A program made the position numbers and the translations under genes. This document shows positions 1 through 10,464 of a stretch of 64,000 nt of DNA, in pieces. A model generated the notes under the pieces. The model was not told the DNA's origin. It worked only from the letters and a program-made list of their open reading frames with translations, and did not search any database. The DNA is from Eleusine coracana subsp. coracana (taxonomy: Eukaryota; Streptophyta; Magnoliopsida; Poales; Poaceae): NCBI GenBank assembly GCA_032690845.1, contig CM064420.1, positions 57,772,707-57,836,706 of the forward strand, given 5' to 3'. Numbering within the stretch: the stretch's first letter is position 1; each line of letters opens with the position of its first letter.

Positions 1-1
1 A

Positions 2-286
2 GATGGTAGAAAAGACGATATGTGGGCTGACGTCATGGCAACCATCCGGTTCCAGCCATCAGATCTCGAGAGAGCCAAGAAGGCCACGATGTCCACTCTC
101 AATCACATCTTTCAAGATTACAAGTCCAAGCTCAATTGCTAATACATCAAGAAAAATCAAACCCCATTCGACAAGCATGGAAATATTAGTCAGCAAGAAT
201 GAGATGAGTTTGTTGAGCAGAAGACGAGTAGTGCTTTGAAGGAGCTCAGTGAAAAGATGGTTGAGCTAAACAAGCAAAATAAGTAC
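2..286 (+). pseudogene. CACTA transposase-associated ORF (Transposase_24-like), upstream part
   Basis: Read from base 2, the frame gives a protein fragment with the signatures ERAKKATMSTLNHIFQDYKSKL and EFVEQKTSSALKELSEKMVELNKQNKYK in pieces, which resembles the plant transposase family found in CACTA elements. The frame has two stops, a TAA near 149 and a TGA near 206, the second probably from a Trp codon. The reading frame is cut at 287-291 by the copia insertion and continues at 12060. No start codon is visible because the gene enters from the left. It is a broken copy. Confidence 0.6.
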
Positions 287-291
287 AAGCC
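287..291. other. Target-site duplication AAGCC (left copy)
   Basis: AAGCC directly precedes the TGAATG end of the LTR at 292 and is matched by AAGCC at 12055-12059. It lies in Lys-Pro codons of the CACTA ORF, which fixes the element's ends and the pre-insertion sequence. Confidence 0.9.
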
Positions 292-1892
292 TGAATGTTG
301 CCTAGAGGGGGGGGGGGTGAATAGGCAAGTATCCCTGAAAGTCACTTAATTTAAACAATTAATAGCACAGGAAAACTTTGTCCGACTGGATTGTCTGACT
401 ATAGTAGGATATTGTCTGATTACTTAAAATATCCGACTAGAGCAGGACAATGTCCGATGACCTCGCAGCGAAAATTAGATCGGTCGACGGAACGGACAAG
501 TTTGCACGATTCAAGCTAGGAGAAGCAAGCTAAGAAAGCAAGAAGGCAACAACAAAAGGGCCACTAGCTAGCAAGCAACCTACACATGCAAATCCAAGAA
601 AGTAAGCACTACAACTAGCTAGATAATGAAACAACAAGTGAGGCACACAAGCAGGAATTAATCAAAGACAAAAAGAGACAAGGAGACACAATGATTTTTC
701 ACCGAAGTTCAGCTCCACCAAGAAGCCTACGTCTTCATTGAGGGATCCACCAAGGACCAGGTCTCTTTCAACCCTAAACCTCTTCAAGCTGCCACCAAGG
801 CAAGCTTGAGCTTTACTATGAATCTCCACAAAGGAGGGGCCAATACAAACTTCCCGTGTCTCAACCACAAACTTGGGAGCTCTCCGGACGACGCCTAACC
901 GTCTAGGGGATGAATCCCCAAGAGTAACAAACACAAAGGATGCCGGTGTTGAGGATGAACCAAGTGCTCTTGAGTGGAATATATTGCTCAATCAAATCTC
1001 CTCAAATCTTCTCTCAAACCCACCAAGGATTGGAGTAGGAACCAAGGGAGGAGAAGTGGAGTGCTCAGATGTGTTGGGAATATGTTTTTCAGTAGTGGAA
1101 GTGGCCAAACGACCAAAGGGGGTCGGGGTGGCCTTTTATAGTCGAGACATGAAAAATGGCCGTTGGAGAAAAACATAGTCGAACATTGTCCGACAAATTG
1201 ATGTGCATGGCTTTGGAGTCCGAAAAGATTGTCCGAGGGACTCAGACATTGCTCTGGTCATTGGGTAGTCGGACATTGTCCGATGGAGTCGGATATTGTC
1301 CGACTCGGTGAATGTGCACAGTTCTGGAGTCCGACGGGATTAACCGATGGGGTCGGATTTTCTAGAGTCGGACATTGTCCGAGTGAGTCGGACATTGTCC
1401 TACTAGAGTCGGATATTGTCCTGCTCCGACTGGGAAAAAGCTGTGCAAGGTTCTATAGTCCGACTGAGTTGGACATTGTCTGACTACACTGGAATTTTTG
1501 TTGTGTGAAGGTTCTGTAGTCCGACCCGATTATCCGACGGGGTTGGTCATTGTCCGACTACAAAAGATTTTGTGGGGGAATTTAATTCTGGAAATATGAT
1601 TTGAGCACTTGGTCTTTCAACACTTATTTCTTTTATGTCCCCCTTGATAGTACGGTGTACCTATACTCAAGATGAAAGATAAAAACATTAAGCCTTGATT
1701 CTTGAGCGTAGATACTTCTTTTCAATATTTGCACTTTGTTGGCTTTTCTTTTCTTTCTCTTTTAGACTTCCTTGTTCTCATATTTATCAATAATTAGAAA
1801 CTGTGCATATACTCAATGGAAATATTAGTCCTCTTTAATTGTATTGATGTCAATCACTCAAAACCATAATTAGGGGCCTAGATGCACTTTCA
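292..1892 (-). repeat. 3' LTR of the copia element
   Basis: The 1601-bp repeat matches 10465-12054 almost base for base, with scattered substitutions and a different length of the G run near 307-317. On the minus strand a TATA box (TATAAAAG) lies at 1133-1140. An array of TCGGACA-N-TGTCCGA palindromes (about 1178-1560) stands just upstream of it. Lower coordinates are the transcribed side. Confidence 0.92.
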
Positions 1893-1910
1893 GTCTCCCC
1901 CTTTTTGGTG
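1893..1910 (-). other. Polypurine tract
   Basis: On the minus strand the sequence just before the 3' LTR is ACCAAAAAGGGGGAGAC, a purine run next to TGAAAGTGC, the start of the LTR on that strand. It is the expected plus-strand primer. Confidence 0.85.
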
Positions 1911-2364
1911 ATTGATGACAATACAACTAAAGTTCACAATTCATAGATAAAGAGTATTAATAGAGAGAACAACTAAATAGGAGCTCCCCCTTAATGTGTG
2001 CATGAATTGAATTCCAAATTGGGCAATAACAACCCATATGCACATATTTGAGAGAAAAGTACAAGAGCTCCCCCTAATTCCTTGCATTGTTTCACATAAT
2101 ATTAATAAAGAGAAAGACAACAATGCATATGACATGTCATTCACACAAATGTAACTAAAGGAGAAACAAATAACATTACATCAAGCCACATAGTTCAACA
2201 TATGGAAAGCATAAATAAGTCTTACACAATTAAGGTTCACACAATAGAGTTTTGAAAAACACAAATGACATGTCCAACGAGATCACAAGATATCTTCTCT
2301 TCTCTTTACTACTACATATCTTCTCCCCCTTTGGCATCGAAACACCAAAAGGAGGGGGAAGGAA

Positions 2365-3933
2365 TCACTCATTGCCATCATAGTCGCTGTCCTCACCATC
2401 TTCATCATCCTCATCATGTCGTCCTTGTGGTGGTGGTGTCTCCTCCATAATCTCATCTTCATCCTCATCCTCATTATCAAACCTAGTGTGAGAGGGTCCA
2501 GCACCACTAGTACCAGCTGTAGCAGTAGGATAGGCATGGGAGGGGTAGAAGCCAAAGTACTGAGACTCCTCATCTGTGAAGGTACTCCAAGGATGCTCAA
2601 CTGGAGGAGGATATGGTGCAGGATCAGGAGATGGAGAGCGAGGAGGCTGAATAGCTAAGTGATCATAGATGGCCTTCTGACATTTGTTCAACATATCTTG
2701 ACGCTTCTCAATGTTGTCAAGTCTGACGTCAAGTCTGTTGCATATGCTGAACAATCCCTTGAGCATCTTGAAAAGCCCACCTCTCTTCTTGTGTGAGCCT
2801 CTACCTTTGCCCCTGTGGGAAGGACCCGGAGTGGAGCTGGCTGGAGGAGCTTGAGGTGTAGAAGCGCCTAGAGGTGAATTGGGCTCACTTGAGGGAGCCG
2901 CCCTTGGTGTGGAGGCACCACTAGTAGCACCTGGAGGAATGTTTGGCCTGAGGCTCCGATGCACACACTCTTTGTTGAAGGTTTTCTTGGTCACCTTCTC
3001 TATCATGTACATGATGAAGGGGGCATAGGCACAACCTCTACTAGCGGTGATAGCCACATGCCACATCTCTGAGTATATGAAATCAAACACATTGAATTTT
3101 TCAGAGCCACCAATCCAATCAAGTAAGTCCTTCTCAAATCCTGGAACATGGTTAGCATTGCCACCCCTTGGAGCCATAGAGACTCTGACCATCCTGTGAA
3201 GCACATTATAGAAAGGTTTGAAACCAGCAGCATAGGGTGGGTTGCAATCCTCTTCATCAATATACATGTACTTCATTTCAGAGGGGAGCATTGTGCATCC
3301 ATCATGAATGCGCTTTGGACGATCAAGAGACTCCCTAAGTCCAAGCAAAGTAGCAAAGCGAGATAAGGTACAAGAATACCTCTCGTCGTCTGTCATCCAA
3401 ACCAGCTTCCTTGCGGCTTCATCAAAGAACACCGTGGAGTAGAACTGAGAGATTATCTCTTGACTCTAGTTATATCTGAAACCCATGATCTCCTTGACAC
3501 CATGGTACTCACAAGCCTCTATGATTTCTTTAAACACTGGATTCTTCTTGCTAGCCATGTAATCCCAGTCAATATACTGCATAGCAATGGTGGGATTCTT
3601 CTTGCTCTTGTAGGCACACATGTACCAGTCCGTATGAAAATGAGACCAAAATCTAGGGTCAGTGGCCTCCTTCTCAGCTGCATAGTAGTTGAATTCTCGA
3701 GCTGCACGGCTTGTTTCCTCGATAGCCTTTACATAGTTCACGGGTGCTTCGTTCTGGTTTGGAGCAACCGTCACATCTTCCATGACGCAGACTATCTCAG
3801 TAGGTTCTTCTTCCTCACGGGGCTGAGCATATTTAAGATGCACGGTGTGAGGTTTCCTTCTTTTGGATTTTCTACCTCCAGCATCATCCACATACTTGGA
3901 GCGCTTGTCCCCCTGAGACCAAGTGCCAGACAT
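2365..3933 (-). pseudogene. Extra ORF downstream of pol in the envelope-like position
   Basis: This ORF of about 523 codons is on the element's sense strand after pol. It is split by one in-frame TAG at 3466-3468 into a 155-codon piece (3933-3466) and a 355-codon piece (from about 3465). The N-terminal part is basic; the middle has a conserved-looking globular region (KNPVFKEIIEACEYHGVKEIMGF, then FATLLGL). The C-terminal third is rich in Pro, Ser and Thr and ends in acidic Asp/Glu runs. I see no signal peptide or membrane segment, so an envelope role is not supported. Similar ORFs occur in grass SIRE-type elements, often labelled 'putative plant transposon protein'. Function unknown. Confidence 0.65.
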
Positions 3934-4890
3934 CCTGACAAAAGATAAGTAGGAGTTTAGGATATGAGGTAGACAAAGGTTGAAGATAACATGGTCATAA
4001 GTGAGAAAACAGAAACATTAAAAAAAAATCTGTGGTCATCGGATAATATCCGACCTAGTCGGTCATTGTCCGATTGGGTCGGACATTGTCTGACTCAACC
4101 GGATATTGTCCGATGCCCGCGAGATTTTTCACAAATGTTTAGACTTTCTCATATCTGACCACTACTTCTAGCCATATTGCATACAAAGCATCTATAGCAT
4201 CCTAGGAATCATTTTCATGGGCTATAATGGTAGTGGACTAAGGATTAAACCTAGCATTTCAAAGTCAAACCCTAACCCTAGGTGAGAGAAGGAAGGGAGA
4301 GGAAAAACCTTGCAACAATGGTGGAACTCGGACTTTGTCCGATGAAGAGACTCCCCTCCCCCTTAAACTTAGACCTTTTGACGAAGGAGGAAGGAGATCG
4401 CTGCAGGAGCTTCTTGGCCGCTGGTTTGGAGAGGAGAGAGAGAGAGGTTTGAGAGAATGAGGGAGAGAGAAACGAAGGGGTAAGCTCGGGCCTATTATGG
4501 GCGAGAATCCTCTTAGTCGGACAATGTCCGACTGGGTCGGACATTATCCGACGGGATCCAATTGTCGAACATTATTCGATTGGGTCGGATTTTGTCTGAC
4601 TTTGGCAAAACTGACTTGCCCTTCTTTGGCAGAAATGTCTGAAAATTGTCACTTCCTTCTTCATCAAGGCTTAAGTAGGCATCTTATAGATCTCATGAAT
4701 ATGTCTGAGTTGAAAAGGTTTCAGTGGATATAACCAGCCTTAATCAATCATTCCAACAATGATTACATCCACATCAACATGATCCAACGATCAAGAACCA
4801 AATGTTTTTCCAAAAACAAACCAATCAATATTTTGCAAAAATTTTAATTTTTGAAGAGATTATCCTATGTCACCACAGATGTGCAAGTCT
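3934..4890 (-). other. Spacer between copia pol and the extra ORF, with LTR-type palindromes
   Basis: No credible coding. Copies of the LTR motif TCGGACATTGTCCGA and variants recur at about 4040-4115 and 4510-4590. The segment may be the leader of the extra ORF. Confidence 0.6.
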
Positions 4891-6285
4891 TCAAACCACA
4901 TTGCTAGAATCAAGAATGTTTAGCTCACTCCTAAGATAGCAAAATCTTTTCTCATCTAGTGGCTTGGTGAATATATCGGCTAGTTGATCTTCAGTTCGCA
5001 CATGACTCACTTCTATATCCCCCTTGATAGAATGATCTCTCAAAAAGTGATGGCGGATATCTATATGCTTTGTACGCGAATGCTTAACGGGGTTATAAGC
5101 AAGCTTTATGGCACTCTCATTATCACATAGGAGAGGAACACAGTTCAATTTGTAACCGTAGTCCCTTAGAGTTTGTCTCATCCAAAGTAATTGTGCACAA
5201 CAACTACCGGCTGCAACATACTCAGCTTCAGCGGTGGAAAGTGCAACGGAATTTTGTTTCTTAGATGACCATGACACTAGGGACCTACCCAAGAATTGGC
5301 ATGTCCCGGAGGTGATCTTTCTATCTACCTTATCTCCGACATAATCCGCATCAGAATATCCTAAAAGGTTGAACTTTGAACCCTTGGGGTACCAAAGCCC
5401 TAGGTTGGATGTGTGAACCAAATATCTCAAGATTCTTTTAACGGCCACCATGTGACACTCCATATGAGCGGCTTAAAAACATGCACACATACACACACTA
5501 AGCATGATATCGGGCCTAGATGCACAAAAATAAAGCAAAGAGCCTATCATAGAGCGGTTTACCTTTTGATCAACGGGCTTGTCCTTTTTGTTGAGGTCGA
5601 TGTGTCCATTTGTTGGCATGGGAGTTTTGATGGGCTTGGCCTTATCCATGTCAAACTTCTTCAATAAGTCTTGAGTGTACTTGACTTGACATATGAAGGT
5701 GCCCTCCTTGAGTTGCTTCACTTGGAAGCCTAGAAAGTATATCAACTCCCTCATCATGGACATCTCAAATCTCTTGGTCATTATCTTGCTAAATTCATCA
5801 CAAAAGTTTTGGTTAGTAGAACCAAATATAATGTCATCGACATATATTTGGCACACAAAGATATCATTGCCAAAACGCTTGGTGAAGAGAGTTGCATCGG
5901 CCTTGCCAATGTTAAAACCCTTTTTAATAAGAAAATCCCTAAGGTATTCATACCATGCTCTTGGAGCTTGCTTAAGCCCATAGAGCGCCTTATGAAGCTT
6001 GAAAACATGATTAGGATACTTTGGGTCTTCAAAGCCCGGCGGTTGCTCCACATACACCTCTTCCTTGATTGGCCCATTGAGGAATGCACTTTTCACGTCC
6101 ATTTGGTACAACTTAAAATCATGGTGAGTAGCAAAAGTAAGTAATATTCTAATAGATTCAAGCCTTGCTACGGGGGCATAGGTTTCATCAAAATCCAAAC
6201 CTTCCACTTGTGAATACCCCTTTGCCACGAGCCTTGCCTTGTTTCTTGTCACGACACCGTCTTCATTTTGTTTGTTGTGAAACAC
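4891..6285 (-). pseudogene. pol: copia pol: reverse transcriptase and RNase H (broken)
   Basis: The frame continues directly from the TAG at 6286-6288. The RT region (6285-5473) has the copia signatures LYQMDVKSAFLNG, ALYGLKQAPRAWYE and the catalytic YVDDIIFG. A TAA at 5473-5475 interrupts the same frame where Gln is expected. RNase H follows to 4891, with GYSDADYVGD, SKKQNSVALSTAEAEYVA and RTKHIDIRHHFLRD. It ends near the usual copia terminus (LADIFTKPLD then about 20 residues). All blocks are in one frame, so the defects are point stops only. The product would copy element RNA into DNA. Confidence 0.88.
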
Positions 6286-8131
6286 CTATTTGGTGCCCAC
6301 AACATTCTTGTTCTTTGGCCTTTCCTCCAATGTCCACACTTCATTTCTTGTGAAGTTGTTCAATTCTTCTTGCATGGCCATCACCCAATCCGAATCCTCA
6401 AGTGCTTGTTCTATCCTAAATGGCTCCATAGAAGAGACAAAAGAGTAATGTTCACAAAAATTACTAACTCGAGATCTAGTGATTACCCCCTTGTCAATAT
6501 CTCCAAAAATTTGCTCGACGGGGTGATCACGTTGTACACTTTGATGCACTCTTGGGTGTGGTGGATGTGAGCTTTCTTGACCATCATCTTTATCAACCTC
6601 TTGATCATGTCTTTGAGAATCATCACTTGATGCTTGCTCATGATCCCCAACATCTTGATCTTGACCACTTGCATGATCAATTCCTTCATTTTCATGATGT
6701 TGATTTTGTCTTGAGGGAGGGAATTGATTTTCAATACTTGAATTTTCTTGTGGTCTCACATCACCTATGGCCATCCTTTTTATTGCATTTCTAGGAGCTT
6801 CAACATCTACAACATCATTAACAACTTGCTCCCCTTGAGAGCCATTAGATTCATCAAATGTCACGTCACGTGAAATTTCAACACAATCGGTGGTTTTGTT
6901 GAACACACGATAGGCATGAACATTTGATCCATAACCAAGCAAGAAACCTTCATCAACTTTTGGTGAAAACTTTGAAGTCTTGGGTTTCTTGTTTAGCATA
7001 AAACACTTGCTCCCAAAAACATGAAAGTATAAAATATTAGGCTTGTTACCAGTTAGTAGCTCATATAGGGTTTTCTTCAAGATTCGGTGGAGATACAACC
7101 GGTTGGAGGCATGGCATGCGGTGTTGACGGCTTTGGCCCAAAAATGGTCGGACGTTTTGTATTCATCAAGCATTGTTCTTGCCATCTCAATGAGTGTACG
7201 GTTCTTTCTTTCGGCCACCCCATTTTGTTGAGGGGAGTAGGGTGCTGAAAATTCATGTTTAATGCCTTCTTCATCAAGGTACTCCTCAACTTGAGTGTTC
7301 TTGAACTCGGTGCCGTTGTCACTTCTTATCTTCTTGATCTTCACTTCATATTCATTTTGTGCTCTTCTCATGAATGTCTTGAGCACATCCTTTACTTCAC
7401 CTTTATCATGCAAAAAGAATACCCACGTGAAGCGAGAAAAATTATTAACAATTACAAGACCATATTTGTTGCCGCCAATGCTTATGTAGGAGACGGATCC
7501 GAAGAGGTCCATGTGTAACATCTCCAATGGTCTTGTGGTGGTCATCACATTCTTCACGGGGTGTGATGCTCCAACTTGTTTTCCCGCTTGACAAGCACTA
7601 CAAATTCTATCTTTCTCAAAGCAAACATCGGTTAGTCCTATGATGTGACCGCCCTTTTGGAGTTTGTGAAGATTTCTCATACCAACATGGGCAAGCCTTC
7701 TATGCCGCAACCACCCCATGTTGGACTTTGCTAATAAGCATGTACCAAGTCTAGCTTCATCCGTGGAGAAATTTACAACATAAAGCTTCGTTGAACAAGC
7801 AATCATAGCCATCACTCCTTTTATAGACGATCACACCACCTTCGTTGAACAAGCAATCATAGCCCATTTTACAAAATTGCGAGATGGACAAAAGATTGAA
7901 GTTAACGTGATCAACGAGCATAACCTTGGAAAGAGAATACGAGGGAGTGAGAGGGACTTTACCATAACCTAGTACTTATCCCATTCCATTGTTACCAAAT
8001 GTGATATATTCATTGTTGTTGTGACTTGGCTCAAATGACTTGAACATCTTTTTGTCTCCGGTCATATGATTAGTGCATCCACTATCAATTACCCAACTTG
8101 ACCCTCCGGAGACATAGTCCTACAAAACAAG
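6286..8131 (-). pseudogene. pol: copia pol: protease, GAG-pre-integrase and integrase (broken)
   Basis: The protease active-site block (WVIDSGCTNHMTG) reads just below 8131 but meets a stop at about 7978. From 7815 an open frame carries the integrase zinc site (H-x3-H ... C-x2-C in HRRLAHVGMRNLH and ICSACQAGK), then the D,D35E core with D in LHMDLFG, D in IRSDNGTEF and E in NGVAERKNRT. It ends at a TAG (6286-6288) where the family has Trp (before VFHNK). Between protease and integrase, about 25 bases at 7840-7864 are repeated at 7787-7811 and the frame changes. The protein would have cut the polyprotein and inserted element DNA. Confidence 0.85.
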
Positions 8132-10424
8132 TTAAGCTTTGTTTTTAGGTACCCAAATTTTCTTGGGTCCTTTCACATTAGTCACAAGTACTTTGGGCAC
8201 CCACACACAAGCCTTTGGCCTCTTGTTGCGTGACCCAACATATTTTGCATACACACTACCATGCATGTTTCTCATTAGCACATATGAAGCATCAAAATCA
8301 TGAAAGAGTGCACATGTAGAATTAGGCACATTAGCATGAAAATCATTAGCAAAAGAAGAATTATTAGTGTTCATGTTCTTGGCTTTCTTCTTTTGATAAG
8401 ATCCTTCCTTGGTGAACTTAAAGAATTCCTTCCCATTCTTGTTCTCCCGTATATTGTGCTTGGCACCCTCAACATAGCCAATGCCATCCATGACATGGGG
8501 CATTCTAGTGTATGAGTATGCACCTCTTGCATACTTTGCTTTTTCATTGTCAACAACATTCCTCTTATGTTGTATCTTGCTTTCAAGAATCCTCACTTGC
8601 TTGTTCAAATCATCAGTTAATTTCACATTAGTAGCACAAGCATCAACATCAATATTGTAGCACCTATCATATTCTTTGCTAGTGGAAGCATGAGAGTTGT
8701 TGGTGGAAGAGGATGTGAAGGTTGAAAGAATCCTATATTGTTCTTCAAGAGACTTATGAGTCTTTTCCAAGTCCTCATACTTCTCTTGAAGTTCATCTTT
8801 AGCATTATTGGCATTCTCACAAGTATTTTCAAATTTAGTGAGAGACAAGGTTAACTCTTTATTTTTATTTCTTTCAACTTCTAGGAGCTTCTCTAGTTCA
8901 AGGTTTCTTTTCTTTTCAAGAATAAGCAAGTCTTCTTGTTTTTCAAGAAGTTCCTCTTGTCTATCATTTTCTTCCTTTTGTTCCTCAAGCAATTGCATAA
9001 ATTTAAGCATTTTAGGAAATGAAGCACTTGCAACATCATCATCATCATCATCATCATCACTACTACTAGTATAAGAGGAATGCTTATGTTTGGATTTTGA
9101 TACCTTCGATCCTCTTGCCATTAGACACTTGTGAGTGTTGTCATCATCATCACTCAAGCTCCCAAATAGTGAGATGTTGGTGGGAGAAATGCCGATGGCA
9201 AGTGAAGCAATGCCTCCTTCATCCGAGTCAGATTCGAAAGAGGAGGATGAATCATCGGAGTTCCATTCTTGACCAATATGAGCTTCACCGCTTCTATGCT
9301 TCTTGTATGTCTTATTTTTCTTGTGATGCTTGTCTTTTCCTCTTTCATCCTTGTTCTTCTTCTTTGGACATTCCGCAATGAAATGTCCTTCATCACCACA
9401 CTCATAGCAAGTCCTTTTTGACCTTCTTGCTTTGCCCTTGTCAAAACTCTTCTTCTTGTAGCTATCCTTTTTGAGGAATGACTTGAATCTCCTTACAAGC
9501 AAGGCCATCTCATCGTCGCTATCTTCACTACTAGAATCAACCACTTTGTTCTTCTTCTTCTCTTGCTTCTTTTTACTTGTGGCATTGAGTGCCACACCAC
9601 TCTTGTCACCATTTGCTTCCCTAATTTGCTTGATCAACACATTTTATCTTGTTCGCTTGATCGTTTTGTTGTTTTTGGGATAGAAGCTTCCCAAGTACCT
9701 CATCGATGGAGAAGGTTTTAAAATTGTCCTTCTCTCTAATGTTCGAACAAATGTTACAATCCCATGGTCTCAATGCTTGTAGTAGTCTCTTGTTAATATC
9801 CAAGTCGGACATTCTAGCTCCAAGTGCTCTTCTTTGGTTCACAATTCTCATGAGCCTATCATGAACTTTTTTTGGCCCTTCTCCCGGACCCATGATGAAC
9901 AAGTTGAATTCATTTTGCAATTCTTCAAGTCTTGCATCCTTGACAGAATCAATGCCCTCATAGATAACCTCAAGTTTCCTCCACAATTGGTTGGCATTCT
10001 TAATTCTGGCTACCTTGTTATATTCGGTGGCACTAAGTGCGGAAACAACTGCACTAGCTGCCACGGCATTGCGATGAATGTTGAGTTGATCCTTTCGAGT
10101 TGGATTATCTCTATTTTCCCACAAGAAACCATTCTCGGTTATGCTTGCAACATGCGGACTCATAGATTCCAAGTACATCATCATCTTGCATTTCCAATGA
10201 TCATAAAATTGTCCATCAAAGTACGGAAGCCTTCCGGACCCTTGCCCAATGCGATCTTCTTTAAGATCATCATAATCATACATGACATTGTTGTAGGTTC
10301 TTGATTGACGAGCTTTGCTTGCTTCTTCAGTCCTTGGAATTTCTCCAAGGGTAGCATTCTCAATCTCGACCGTGAAAGACGTTTCTGGTGGGTTTTCCTT
10401 CCCGATTGTCATCTTTATCTTCAA
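8132..10424 (-). pseudogene. gag: copia gag (capsid/nucleocapsid), frameshifted
   Basis: The first ORF (10424-9621, 267 codons) encodes the retrotransposon capsid-like region, with LPYFDGQFYDHWKCKM near its start and the UBN2-like helical part after it. A second ORF (9640-8132) overlaps it by about 20 bases in another frame and carries the zinc knuckle CYECGDEGHFIAEC (C-x2-C-x4-H-x4-C, about 9409-9368), acidic Ser-rich stretches and a coiled coil (about 8980-8750). In the family these belong to one Gag polyprotein that packages element RNA, so the overlap is read as a frameshift near 9630 rather than a programmed one. Programmed shifting cannot be excluded from one copy. Confidence 0.8.
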
Positions 10425-10450
10425 GAAATTAAGCCTTCAAGAAGATCCTT

Positions 10451-10464
10451 GCTCTGATACCAAT
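10451..10464 (-). other. Primer-binding site (initiator tRNA-Met type)
   Basis: The minus strand next to the 5' LTR reads ATTGGTATCAGAGC. TGGTATCAGAGC is the classic plant copia primer site complementary to the 3' end of initiator tRNA-Met. Two bases separate it from the LTR end at 10465. Confidence 0.9.

Noticed and set aside
1178..1560. CRISPR-like array of short palindromic repeats
   Set aside because: The repeats are LTR-internal, unevenly spaced and degenerate, without unique spacers, and the DNA is a plant genome.
2283..2658. Small ORFs on both strands over 2265-2658
   Set aside because: They are shadows of the acidic Asp/Glu-coded end of the copia extra ORF.
9621..9640. Programmed frameshift within gag
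   Set aside because: With many other stops in this copy a simple indel is more likely; other family copies would be needed to claim a programmed site.
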